Below, piece after piece: positions 18,157 to 26,465 of a stretch of 56,137 bases of DNA. Numbering within the stretch: position 1 is the first letter of the stretch; the number at the start of each line of letters is the position of its first letter. Made by a program: the position numbers and the translations under genes. The notes below the pieces were generated by a model. The model searched no databases. It was not told the origin of the DNA and worked only from the letters and a program-made list of their open reading frames with translations. The DNA comes from Acidobacteriota bacterium (lineage in GTDB: Bacteria > Acidobacteriota > Terriglobia > Bryobacterales > Bryobacteraceae), in contig VFZU01000024.1 in assembly GCA_016870995.1 (NCBI GenBank), positions 1-56,137 on the forward strand, in the 5' to 3' direction.

Positions 18157-18507
18157 ATGATCAGATATCTCGCTGACGTTTGCTTGAACAATCACATCGT
18201 CACTGCTTGCCTAAGAAGAGAGCCGTCCATCGATTTTCTATCTGCGGCAAGAGCTGGAATCGACTCGCTACCAGATCAGGATTTATTGCAGCTAGCCCAG
18301 CTCGAAAACCGTATTCTGGTAACCCATGATTACAGGACGATGCCCGCGCACTTTGCCAACTATTTATTGGCTGGCAATCGGTGCCCCGGCGTATTCCTAG
18401 TCCATCACACTACCTCCATTGCTCTTGCTTCTGAATGGCTGCTGCTTGCTTGGGCCGCTTCAACTGAAGAGGAGTGGCGTGACCGCATCGTAGAAATCCC
18501 TCATTAA
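18157..18507 (+). CDS. DUF5615 PIN-like protein, copy 1
   Basis: A 116-residue PIN-like protein of the DUF5615 family: LADVCLNNHIV at the N-terminus (acidic residue and Asn of the PIN-like site), LSAARAGIDSLPDQDLL, the second acidic motif RILVTHDYRTMPAHF, and a C-terminal segment with EEWRDRIVEIP. Members are presumed RNase-type toxins paired with DUF433. It follows its partner with stop and start codons adjacent (TGA ATG). Codon use again differs from the neighbourhood. Activity is inferred from the family only. Confidence 0.83.
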   Translation: MIRYLADVCLNNHIVTACLRREPSIDFLSAARAGIDSLPDQDLLQLAQLENRILVTHDYRTMPAHFANYLLAGNRCPGVFLVHHTTSIALASEWLLLAWAASTEEEWRDRIVEIPH

Positions 18508-18544
18508 GGAGCACCTGTTACTCAAGCAACCCTTCGAAGTCGCT

Positions 18545-19084
18545 TCAGTCCCGGCTCTCTTCAATCAGAATCTCCGCAGCCGCCACCCCAGCCGGCACCT
18601 CAATCAGAATCTTGTGCATCCCACTTCTCACGGGATGAAACCCGAAACGAGCCGGGTTCCAAAGTAACCCATTCTTGACCCCGACACTATCATCGCCATC
18701 CACAATCATCGCGCCCGTCGCATCATAAACTTTGTATCGAACCATCAGCATCCCCTCCGGCGGGTGATCCGCATAATTCGCCAGCCGAACCTCCACGAGA
18801 TGCGAAATCTCGCGATTCAACACTTCATACTGCACTTCCCGGATCACTGGTTTCCCACTCTTCTCCGCTCCTGCAATGCGCTCTCGAAAAGGAGGTGCCA
18901 CTCCATTCGAAAGCGCCGCGAACAACACCATCACCCAAACCGCCGCACCGCCCAAACACAACATAGTCCCAGTCGTTTTCAGCTGCGGCTTCTGATGCCG
19001 GATCGCCATCACAGAACTGCCCAAATACAGGATTGCCAGCAACGCCGCCATCACAGCCAACAGAATCACGTTCCCGATGTCCAT
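18545..19084 (-). CDS. Two-helix membrane protein, tandem relative of the next gene
   Basis: A 179-residue protein with two N-terminal membrane helices (about 6-27 and 42-60) and a beta-rich outer domain (about 80-178), probably periplasmic. The order and size match the gene immediately upstream at 19092-19625 (seven bases apart), and both end in a similar strand pattern (HKILIEVPAG here, HKLFVEIPKG there), so they are tandem paralogues. I do not recognise a family. The pair lies on the opposite strand between two copies of a DUF433-DUF5615 module. Confidence 0.7.
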   Translation of the reverse strand: MDIGNVILLAVMAALLAILYLGSSVMAIRHQKPQLKTTGTMLCLGGAAVWVMVLFAALSNGVAPPFRERIAGAEKSGKPVIREVQYEVLNREISHLVEVRLANYADHPPEGMLMVRYKVYDATGAMIVDGDDSVGVKNGLLWNPARFGFHPVRSGMHKILIEVPAGVAAAEILIEESRD

Positions 19085-19091
19085 TGCTTTA

Positions 19092-19625
19092 CTACCGCAC
19101 CTCCTTCACCACCACACGCACTTGATCCACCCCCTTCGGAATCTCGACAAACAGCTTGTGCGAGCCAGCCATGGCAGCATCAAGAGAAAACCGCAAAGTC
19201 TGATATTCTTTCCCCTCCCCGCCTGTGGCAATCTGCGTACCCTCGCTCAACACTTTGCCCTCTGGATCGTACACGCGATCAACGATCCGCGCCGTCCCGA
19301 TCGCGATTTGCAATGCCATCGGAGTCAGCTCCACCACGTGCGTCGAAGAGGTATCGTTCACCGGGAACTCTACTACTTGCGTGATGCTCTCGACACCTTG
19401 CGCAGGCCCAGGCGTCATTGTGGCGAAATCCGGCGGCCCCTTCATCTTCACCCACGCTCTAATTCCAATCCCTGCCATCGCCATCCCGATCGACAGCAGT
19501 AGCATTAGGCGAATCATTTTGAGGGATGGATTCGGCTTCTTGAGCAGCAAAACCGCAAAGCCCAGATAGACGACCAACCCGAAACCAGCAAGTGCAGCCA
19601 GCGCGACGATATCAGACAATTCCAC
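19092..19625 (-). CDS. Two-helix membrane protein, first of a tandem pair
   Basis: A 177-residue protein with two N-terminal helices (about 7-28 and 38-56) and a beta-rich domain that ends in HKLFVEIPKGVDQVRVVVKE. It resembles its downstream neighbour (18545-19084) in length, topology and C-terminal pattern, while the N-terminal sequence has diverged. The two are almost certainly cotranscribed, with this gene first. No enzyme motif is seen; the outer domain could be an Ig-like or binding fold. Unknown function. Confidence 0.7.
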   Translation of the reverse strand: MELSDIVALAALAGFGLVVYLGFAVLLLKKPNPSLKMIRLMLLLSIGMAMAGIGIRAWVKMKGPPDFATMTPGPAQGVESITQVVEFPVNDTSSTHVVELTPMALQIAIGTARIVDRVYDPEGKVLSEGTQIATGGEGKEYQTLRFSLDAAMAGSHKLFVEIPKGVDQVRVVVKEVR

Positions 19626-19654
19626 GCAGCCAAGGCTATCATGGGCTTACCGCC

Positions 19655-19963
19655 ATGCCCAAAGACTACGTTGAACTCCGCGAGGAAGTCCTCTACATCT
19701 CCGGCAGCAGACTCCCCCTCTACTTACTCGTTACCGAGTACGAAAACGGCGCTTCTCCTGAAGAGATCCACTTCAGCTTCCCCACTCTCTCCCTCGAGCA
19801 GATCCACGGCGCAATCGCCTTCTACCTCGGCAACCGGCACGCCATCGAAGACGGCTCCTGGCAAACCCGCAAAGCCTGGCAGGACTTCCGCACGGCCAAC
19901 CCCAACCCCTCCAAGCTCGACATTATGCTCGAAAACTACAAGCAGCAATCCCAGCGCAAGTAA
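19655..19963 (+). CDS. DUF433 antitoxin-like protein, copy 2
   Basis: A 102-residue DUF433 protein, clearly related to copy 1 (MPKDYVELREEVLYISGSRL against MAKDYVEYRDGQHYLLGSRV, with PEEI and GAIAF conserved). Unlike copy 1 it uses the C-rich codons of the surrounding genome, so it is probably older in this lineage. I chose ATG 19655 because copy 1 begins at the same point; the longer frame from 19592 adds 21 atypical residues. The start of the divergent membrane gene is 29 bases away. The stop is followed at once by the ATG of its partner. Confidence 0.85.
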   Translation: MPKDYVELREEVLYISGSRLPLYLLVTEYENGASPEEIHFSFPTLSLEQIHGAIAFYLGNRHAIEDGSWQTRKAWQDFRTANPNPSKLDIMLENYKQQSQRK

Positions 19964-20380
19964 ATGCTACATCTTCTCGCGGACGTCTCTCTCAACCACC
20001 ATCTGCTCACCGCCTGCCACCGCAGAGGCGCCAACCTCGACATCCTCTCCGCCGCCAAAGCCCGCATCGAAGGCATGAACAATAAAGCGCTCCTTGCCTT
20101 CGCCGCCGAGCAGGATCGCATCCTTCTCACCCACGACATCCTCACCCTCACCAGAGACTTCTACGAATACCTCGCCACCGGTGCCTTCAGCCCAGGCGTC
20201 TTCCTTCTCGACTCCACGACGCCGATCTCCGAAGCTGCCACATGGCTCGCACTCGCCTCCGCCGCAACAGAACCCGAGCATTGGGACAATCTCATCGTCG
20301 AGATCCCCTTCCTCCGCCTGATCGAACTACCGCTGCCCGCTAGCGAGCAACTGCCCCGCATAGAGCATCACGAGCCCTGA
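19964..20380 (+). CDS. DUF5615 PIN-like protein, copy 2
   Basis: A 138-residue DUF5615 protein related to copy 1: LADVSLNHHLLTACHRRGAN, LSAAKARIEGMNNKALL and the acidic RILLTHDILTLTRDF. It is about 20 residues longer at the C-terminus than copy 1. Start and stop codons are adjacent to those of its DUF433 partner (TAA ATG), the same joint as in copy 1. Its last 54 bases overlap a small membrane-protein gene on the other strand. It is probably the toxin half of a toxin-antitoxin-like pair; this is inferred. Confidence 0.83.
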   Translation: MLHLLADVSLNHHLLTACHRRGANLDILSAAKARIEGMNNKALLAFAAEQDRILLTHDILTLTRDFYEYLATGAFSPGVFLLDSTTPISEAATWLALASAATEPEHWDNLIVEIPFLRLIELPLPASEQLPRIEHHEP

Positions 20381-20506
20381 CGCCGCCAGCAGCAGCACAC
20401 CCACCAGAATCGCTGCCTTCTTCTTGCCCATCACCCAAAGCCCCGGGGCTACCAACATGCCGACACCGGCAAACGCCCCCGCCGCCAACAACAATTGCGT
20501 TCTCAT
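20327..20506 (-). CDS. 59-residue membrane protein downstream of rseP
   Basis: The frame reads MRTQLLLAAGAFAGVGMLVA and continues with a basic hinge (MGKKK) and a second helix ending LLASGQR: two membrane segments (about 5-23 and 31-51) with a Lys-rich turn between. The start lies nine bases after the rseP stop on the same strand, so it is likely made from the rseP transcript. It overlaps the 3' end of the DUF5615 gene. It resembles small regulatory membrane proteins in form only; no family is recognised. Confidence 0.6.
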   Translation of the reverse strand: MRTQLLLAAGAFAGVGMLVAPGLWVMGKKKAAILVGVLLLAASGLVMLYAGQLLASGQR

Positions 20507-20515
20507 ATCGTTCAG

Positions 20516-21841
20516 TCAGCCCTTCGGTGTCACTGCCTTTGAGATGTCGTTGTACAGAACAAACACCACCATCATCAGCAAGAACGCCAGCCCTACCTGC
20601 AGCACGCGCTCCTTCAATTGCAGCGACAAACCCCGCCGCCGCACCATCTCCACCAGCAGCACCAGGATCCCGCCACCATCAAGCACCGGAATCGGCAGCA
20701 AATTGAAGATCGCCAGATTCAAGCTCACCATCGACATCAGCGACACAAAATCCCCAACGCCTTCCTTCGCCGCATCTGCCGCCATCCGCGCAATTCCCAC
20801 GGGTCCTTCAAATTGCTTCGGCGACAACCGCATCTGCACTACGCCCTTCAGGTAATCGAAGATCATCGTCGCGCCACGCAGGTTGTACTTAAAGCTCTGC
20901 TGCAATGCCTCCACAGGCCCAAGTGCCACCACCACATACTTCGGTTCCAGTTGAATCCCGATCATCCAACGCTTCTCGGCCTCGTTAAACTTAGGCTGCA
21001 CCCCCACCTTGTTGCGCACATTGGCCCGCTCATAAATCAGCTCCACAGCCTTGCCATTGCTCTCGCGCACAATCTCAACCAGCTTCGTCAGACTTCGCAC
21101 TGGAACATTGTTGACGCTGATCACCACATCTCCAGGCATCAGCCCCACCTTCTCGGCGTCGAATCCCTTCAGGATGTACTTGATCCGAATCTCGCTCTGC
21201 TCTCTCCATCCCGCATAACCCACTTGCGTCTTTTCATCCGTCTTCGGAGTGACATTCAAGTTCAGCGTCGACTCCCCGCGCTTCACCTCAAGCGGAAACA
21301 CCTTCCCTGCTCCGGTCAGTTCTTTCACCACCACGTCTTCCCAGGTCGGGTTCTTCACACCATCGAACGCCAGGATCGTATCGCCTTCGAGCACTCCTGC
21401 TTGCGCCGCCGGCGAGCCCTTCTCTACATGCCCCACCACAGCCGGACCATCCGCGTTCATCACCTTCGGGAACTTATACATGAACAATCCCGCGAGCAGC
21501 ACCACCGCCAGAATAATATTCATCGCTGGCCCTGCCGCAATGATGAACAACCGCTGCCACCGCGGCTTGTTCATAAAGCTTCGCGGGTCCGGGTTTGTCC
21601 CTGGGTCGACGGTCAAATCATCTTGCCCCAGCATCTTCACATACCCGCCGAACAGAATTGCCGAGAACCGGAAATCCGTCTCCCCGATCTTGAACCCAAA
21701 TAACCTAGGCCCAAAACCCAACGAGAACTGCTCCACCTTTACGTTGCAGAGTAGGGCCGCCCAATAATGCCCCAGCTCGTGGATGATGATCATCACGCCC
21801 AGCAATATGAGCAGCCAAAAAACGCTGTTTAGGAATTCCAT
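20516..21841 (-). CDS. rseP: Site-2 intramembrane metalloprotease RseP
   Basis: A 441-residue M50B protease that cuts membrane-bound anti-sigma factors and remnant signal peptides within the inner membrane. The zinc site HELGH (His21, Glu22, His25) lies in the first helix. Two PDZ domains follow (about 115-190, GSPAAQAGVLEGD; about 205-285, EKVGLMPGDVV). The C-terminal helices hold the third ligand in NLLPIPVLDGG. Length and domain order match RseP. It is transcribed away from the Lnt-like gene, 28 bases downstream of it, as in many genomes where envelope-processing genes cluster. Confidence 0.93.
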   Translation of the reverse strand: MEFLNSVFWLLILLGVMIIIHELGHYWAALLCNVKVEQFSLGFGPRLFGFKIGETDFRFSAILFGGYVKMLGQDDLTVDPGTNPDPRSFMNKPRWQRLFIIAAGPAMNIILAVVLLAGLFMYKFPKVMNADGPAVVGHVEKGSPAAQAGVLEGDTILAFDGVKNPTWEDVVVKELTGAGKVFPLEVKRGESTLNLNVTPKTDEKTQVGYAGWREQSEIRIKYILKGFDAEKVGLMPGDVVISVNNVPVRSLTKLVEIVRESNGKAVELIYERANVRNKVGVQPKFNEAEKRWMIGIQLEPKYVVVALGPVEALQQSFKYNLRGATMIFDYLKGVVQMRLSPKQFEGPVGIARMAADAAKEGVGDFVSLMSMVSLNLAIFNLLPIPVLDGGGILVLLVEMVRRRGLSLQLKERVLQVGLAFLLMMVVFVLYNDISKAVTPKG

Positions 21842-21869
21842 GTTCTACCCTCAGTGTATAGCGAAGGCG

Positions 21870-23309
21870 TCAATCGGCAGCGTTAGCCACCATCGACTTG
21901 GAAGTTCCCACACGAGTACGCCACCCCAACAATACGGCGCAAGTAACGCAATCCCACCCCAAAGCATCTCCAATCGCTGTGTACAGTGTAGCCATCGGCG
22001 CAGGCACTGCGACATCCAATCGCAATTTTTGCCCCGGCATCGAAGAGCTCAACTGCTCCGCCACAATTCGCCCATAGGCATCTGTAATGGTCAATCGGCC
22101 TTCCCGCGCTGTCCGCACCACCATGTAGCCGTTCTCGATTCCTCGCACAGCGGTCATCCTCGCGGCAAGCTGCCCATCGGCACCAAAGTCCCAAGCCGGC
22201 ACAACTATCACCGCCGCGTCCCGCATTCGATACGCGCGGCCAAGAGAAGCGAAATGCATATCCTTGCGGATTGCAATTCCATAGCGAACGCCGTCGATGT
22301 CCCGCACCAAAGATTCCTTCCCACGCAAGTAACCACGTTCGGGCGGCGCCATAAACTGTTTCTGGTAGCGCGCCTCTAGCTTACCTTCCGGGCTGAACAA
22401 CCAAGCTTCATTCAAGATGCCAGCCTGAGTTTGAAACGCAAGACCAGCGCTCAACCATACGGCGTGCTCCTTCGCTTGGCCGGCAAATTGACTTTGCCAA
22501 TCCGCAGCAGCAGCCTCAGAAGCAACGGCAATTTTTTCCGGCAAAACTACTACCCGCGCACCCTCCTTGGCCAGCGCGCCGATCAGCTTTTGATACTCCC
22601 CACGAATCGCATTCACGTAAGGAGCCTTCGCCTCCAGCCCTATCGCATCGTCAATCGCGGCAAGACCAAATCGTCTCGCCGTCCCTCCCTGCTTGGCCCC
22701 TTCAAACCGCACAACCCCATAAAGCACCACAGCGCCCACAATCAGCACAGTCGCCCCAAGCATCGCGATCCTGCCCTTCGTGCTCCGCCCCGGCAGCATC
22801 GCCGTCACGATAGCCGAAGGAACAAGCGCTAGCGGAAACAACACTCCCGCCACTCCAAACAAAGACGCAACCTGCATCAGCACTGGCACTTCGGCTTGTG
22901 TATAAGCAAGACTGCCCCAATTCCCATCTGGCAAGAACCTCGCCATCAAGGTATCAACAGCTACCCAGAACACCGGGTAGGCAAACGCAACCCACGCCGT
23001 ATCCCAACGTCGCAAGGCCCGTCTCGATTCCGACACTACAAACATCCAAATCAGCGCCTGCCCAACCACAACCAGCAGCACGGCCGGCGCAGACATCACG
23101 GTCAGAAAATAGGATGCGTTGCTACTCGTCGCGATTTGGGCAGCAGCCAACGTCAACCACCGCCACGAACGCTCCGACGCAATATTCACCAGCACCAACA
23201 GCAATGCGGGGACAATCCACACCAGCCACCAACTTGGATCCAGTGCAACTACAAAACGGAGCAGAAACCCTACTGCCAAGGCACCGACAAGCCCAGCTGC
23301 CAAGTTCAT
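21870..23309 (-). CDS. Lnt-like nitrilase-fold protein, catalytic Cys apparently Arg
   Basis: A 479-residue protein: about six membrane helices (1-200), then a carbon-nitrogen hydrolase domain (about 212-455), the plan of apolipoprotein N-acyltransferase. The Glu (E258 in VVLPEKIA) and Lys (K317 in YQKQFM) of the Glu-Lys-Cys triad are present. At the cysteine position the sequence is GIAIRKDMHF, where related proteins have ICKD; residue 348 is Arg (codon CGC, 22266-22268), one transition from TGC. The PAWDF and RGIENG motifs that follow are intact. If the alignment holds, acyl transfer is lost or changed, and the protein may be inactive or have a binding role. Confidence 0.72.
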   Translation of the reverse strand: MNLAAGLVGALAVGFLLRFVVALDPSWWLVWIVPALLLVLVNIASERSWRWLTLAAAQIATSSNASYFLTVMSAPAVLLVVVGQALIWMFVVSESRRALRRWDTAWVAFAYPVFWVAVDTLMARFLPDGNWGSLAYTQAEVPVLMQVASLFGVAGVLFPLALVPSAIVTAMLPGRSTKGRIAMLGATVLIVGAVVLYGVVRFEGAKQGGTARRFGLAAIDDAIGLEAKAPYVNAIRGEYQKLIGALAKEGARVVVLPEKIAVASEAAAADWQSQFAGQAKEHAVWLSAGLAFQTQAGILNEAWLFSPEGKLEARYQKQFMAPPERGYLRGKESLVRDIDGVRYGIAIRKDMHFASLGRAYRMRDAAVIVVPAWDFGADGQLAARMTAVRGIENGYMVVRTAREGRLTITDAYGRIVAEQLSSSMPGQKLRLDVAVPAPMATLYTAIGDALGWDCVTCAVLLGWRTRVGTSKSMVANAAD

Positions 23310-23367
23310 TGTTGTGAGAGTACCACCTCCGCCAAAAAATTCGAGATGAAAGCTCTTGATTGTGTCA

Positions 23368-23389
23368 CTGTACTAGTCAACTATCACAG
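23368..23389 (+). promoter_or_regulatory. Candidate GntR/YtrA operator palindrome
   Basis: A 22-base imperfect palindrome with arms CTGT..TAGT and ACTA..ACAG lies nine bases before the GTG start of the GntR regulator. YtrA-type regulators commonly bind such CTGTxxTA-like dyads in front of their own operon. The position so close to the start implies overlap with the promoter or the start of the transcript, so binding should block the operon. This is read from the sequence; the regulator pairing is inferred. Confidence 0.6.
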
Positions 23390-23398
23390 TAGAACGCT

Positions 23399-23743
23399 GT
23401 GATCTTCCGACTCAATCCGAACTCCGGCATGCCCATCAACCTCCAGATCATGGAGAAGGTCAAGCACGCCATCGAAAACGGCGTTCTCCGGTCGGGCGAT
23501 CAACTCCCCGGCATTCGCAAGCTCGCGGAAACCATGGTGATGAACCCCAAGACAGTCGCCAAGGCCTATCGCGAGCTTGAACACGAAGGCCTCGTCGAAC
23601 TCCGCCAGGGAGCCGGCGCCTTTGTCAGCGAAAACCTCAACACCAAGGGGGTGACCGACCGTATGCAAACCGCCCGTCCCATCGTTAAGAAAACCGTCGA
23701 GCGCCTCATCGACGCCGCCGTCGCCGCAAGAGTCTCCAAATGA
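23399..23743 (+). CDS. GntR family regulator, YtrA subfamily
   Basis: A 114-residue repressor with an N-terminal winged-helix DNA-binding domain (PINLQIMEKVKHAI, LPGIRKLAETMVMNPKTVAKAY, LRQGAGAFV; about 8-78) and only a short helical tail (about 90-114) instead of a ligand domain. This is the YtrA layout, in which the regulator heads an ABC transporter operon. The GTG start lies just after a palindromic operator, and the stop overlaps the start of the ABC ATPase gene by four bases (ATGA). Confidence 0.9.
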   Translation: MIFRLNPNSGMPINLQIMEKVKHAIENGVLRSGDQLPGIRKLAETMVMNPKTVAKAYRELEHEGLVELRQGAGAFVSENLNTKGVTDRMQTARPIVKKTVERLIDAAVAARVSK

Positions 23744-24645
23744 AGCAGAACCTCGCCATCGAGACCGTGGCTCTCACCAAACACTACCCCAAGGTCGAAG
23801 CCCTCCGCGGCATGACGATCAACGTCCCGCAAGGCTCCCTCTGCGGCCTCATCGGCCTCAACGGTGCCGGCAAGACAACCACTCTCCGCATCCTCCTCGG
23901 CATGGCCAAGCCAACCTCTGGCACTGCCAAAGCCCTCGGCCTCAACGCGCTCGACCCCGAGCAAAACCGGCTGATCCGCTCACGCACCGCCTTCGTACCA
24001 GAGCGCAAAGACCTCTTCCCTTATATGACAGCAAGTGAAGTCATCCGCTTCACCATGGGCTTTTATCCCAACTGAAACAAGGACCTCGAAGCCACCTACG
24101 CGCAACGCTTCGAGATCCCGCTCGACCGCAAGGTCACCAAGCTCTCAAAGGGCACGCTTACCAAGCTCCATATGCTCCTCGCGATCGCCCGCGGCGCGGA
24201 GTTGCTCATCCTCGACGAACCCACCGACGGTCTCGACGCTCTCGCCAGCGAAGATGCTCTGCAAGCCCTTACGATGCTGGTGGCCGAACAAGGCATCACA
24301 GTCCTCATCTGCTCTCACCGCATCGAAGAAGTCGAGCAGATCGCCGACCATCTCTGCCTCGTCCACAAGCGCGTTTGTCTCAAACAAGGCCCTCTCGACG
24401 ACCTGCGCTCCGCAACGCGCCGCATCCAATTCGGTCTCGAGGCCACCCCCGATCAACTCGCTCAACTTCAAAAGCTGGGCAGCCTCCGGCAGAGCGGTCT
24501 CTCAATCAGCATCTTCACAGACGAGAACACAGACCAGATCCTGAGTCTCGCCCGCGACTTCGGTGCCTTCGATATCGCCGCCCACCCCGTTCCCCTTCGT
24601 GAAATGTTCGTCGATCTTGTAAGGAGTCACGATGCTCTGGCTTAA
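23740..24645 (+). pseudogene. ABC transporter ATPase with in-frame opal stop
   Basis: A 302-codon frame for an ABC ATPase, broken by TGA at 24073-24075 (codon 112). Before the stop: the Walker A loop GLNGAGKTTT (39-48) and the Q-loop region. After it, in the same frame: a degenerate signature LSKGTLTKLHM (about 135-145), Walker B LLILDEPTDGLD (155-166) and the switch His in CSHRIEE. The context FYPN[stop]NKDLEATY matches the FYPNW of such proteins, so TGG has probably become TGA. The first half alone lacks the signature and Walker B and cannot work as an ATPase. The gene belongs to the GntR-led operon. Confidence 0.85.
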
Positions 24646-25350
24646 ATCCTGGACCAAAGTCCGCTTCCGATTCGCCCTCGCTGTCTTCCTGGCCATCTAC
24701 ATCCTTGCACTCATATTCCTCTACTTCGCTCCTCAATTCAACGTGAGGTTCAAAGCGATCACTCCGCAACAGCTGGGCCAGAAGATCTGGGCGGTATTCA
24801 TCCTCGCTTACGGCGGCTTGCTCCTCCCGGTCTCTGCCAAGATCCTCGCCGGATCTGGCATCAATGCTCAAACCTCCATGGGCATGGCTCATGGCTTCCA
24901 CGGCTCGATGAGCTTCCTGCTCTCCATGCCAGCCTCTCGCACCCGCCTCATGGCCACCCGCGCCCTCACGGGTGCCGCCCTGCTCTTTCTGCTTGCGATC
25001 ACCACATTTGCCGTAGCCATTTACGCGCCCCCAGCTTCAATATCGCTCTCGACTCGATCCATGCCTGGAACTACTTGCCCAACGCGCTGGTCGTAGCCTT
25101 CTTCTTCTATGTAATGGCCGTCTGGCTCTCCACCATCTTCGATCAATTTTGGGCTAGTACGATTGGCATGATGATCCTCGGCATGATTGCCGGCTACAGC
25201 GCCACAAGACCCCAGAACTGGTTCGACCTCGCTTCTTACCTGCTCAACCCGAACCCTCTCATGCCGCTGGGCCAAACCCTCTTCCTCCTGACACTCACCG
25301 CACTGCAGATCGAAGCCGCTCGCTGAGTCGTCAACCGCAAGGAGTCTTAA
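24632..25350 (+). pseudogene. ABC transporter permease, frameshifted
   Basis: The permease partner of the ABC ATPase, overlapping its end by 14 bases. The first 132 codons encode membrane helices and a sensible N-terminus (MLWLKSWTKVRFRFALAVFL). At a run of five C (25028-25032) the frame shifts: the continuing membrane sequence (SFNIALDSIHAWNYLPNALV...) lies in another frame, which a sixth C would restore. In that frame a TGA at 25324-25326 stops translation seven codons before a TAA at 25348, in the context EAAR[stop]VVNRKES, which may again be a lost Trp. The last stop precedes the next gene by six bases. Confidence 0.8.
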
Positions 25351-25356
25351 CAACCC

Positions 25357-26454
25357 ATGCCCAAGAAATACCATTCCATCGCCTCTGTCCTCATCTTCGC
25401 CATCATTGGCTTGGGCATCGGCTACCTCTTTGGGAAGCTGCTCAAAAGCTCTACAGGCAGTCTCAACATTGGCCTCTCCATCATCCCGATCGCAATTCTT
25501 GTCACATGGCTGATTCTGGCTTTTCACGAGCTCGGTCACGTCATCGGCGGCTCTCTCTCCGGGTTCCGCATGCACTTGTTCGCGGTCGGCCCATTGCGCA
25601 TCAACCGTTCCGGCGATCGCCTTGAATTCGCCTTCAATCGAACCCCTTCTCTCTGGGGTGGCATCGCCGCTTCGCTCCCTTCTCCGGAAGCACTCGCCGA
25701 CACCGAAACACTCCGCAAGCAAATGCTGCGGGTCGTCGCGGGTGGCCCCATCGCTTCCCTGCTCGGCACACTCGCCGCACTTCCCGCCATCTGGCTCTGG
25801 CCACGCAACCAACATCTCGCGGCAGCTTTCATGATCTTTGCTATCGGCTCCTTCTGCATCGCCCTGGCGACCATGCTCCCGATTGGCAATGCAGGCTTCG
25901 TCAACGATGGCTCGCGCCTCCTCCAACTTCTGCGCCGCAGCCCTGAAGGCGACCGTTGGGTCGCGAACGCCCTGCTCGGTTCCATGTCGCTCAACCTGCG
26001 TCCCCGCGAATGGCCCGCTCAGCTGATCGAAGCCACCACAACCGACACGCAACCCTCTTTGGACAGCATCCTCGCCATGTAGACGCGCCACACCTACCAC
26101 CTCGACCGCAACGAATTCGACCAGGCCCGCCACTGGCTAAACCTCGCGCTCACTCACGCCGAAGAGCTGCCCGCAGCCGCACGTCCCATTCTTCACAGCA
26201 GCGCCGCATTGTTCTACTCCCATTTCGAGCCAGACTTGCCACGCGCCCGCGATCATCTCAAGGCCGCAAAACCAGGCTTTCTCACGAAAGACTCTGTGGC
26301 TCTCTCTGAATCCGCCGTCCTCATCGCCGATGGCAAACTCACCGAGGCCAGCCAATCGCTCTCTCTGGCCCGGCAATCCCTCAACGCTCTCACCGGTTCC
26401 AGCCGAGCCAGCGTTGAAAAACTCATAGAACAACTCGAAGCCAAAACCCGCTAA
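25357..26454 (+). pseudogene. M50-like membrane metalloprotease with TPR-like tail, amber codon
   Basis: A 366-codon frame interrupted by TAG at 26080-26082. The N-terminal 241 residues hold membrane helices, the zinc motif HELGH (57-61) and a distal NDGSRLL (about 183-189) that could supply the third ligand, as in M50 site-2 proteases. The downstream part continues in frame with TRHTYHLDRNEFDQARHWLN and helical, TPR-like sequence to 26454. The stop probably replaced a Tyr codon. The protease core could still be made without the tail. It sits in the GntR operon between the permease and the S41 peptidase. Confidence 0.72.
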
Positions 26455-26465
26455 AGGAACACAAC

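Noticed and set aside
25021-26133. A 370-codon open frame on the minus strand
   Set aside because: It is antisense to the permease and M50-like genes, has an acidic, low-complexity composition typical of shadows in GC-rich DNA, and shows no recognisable domain.
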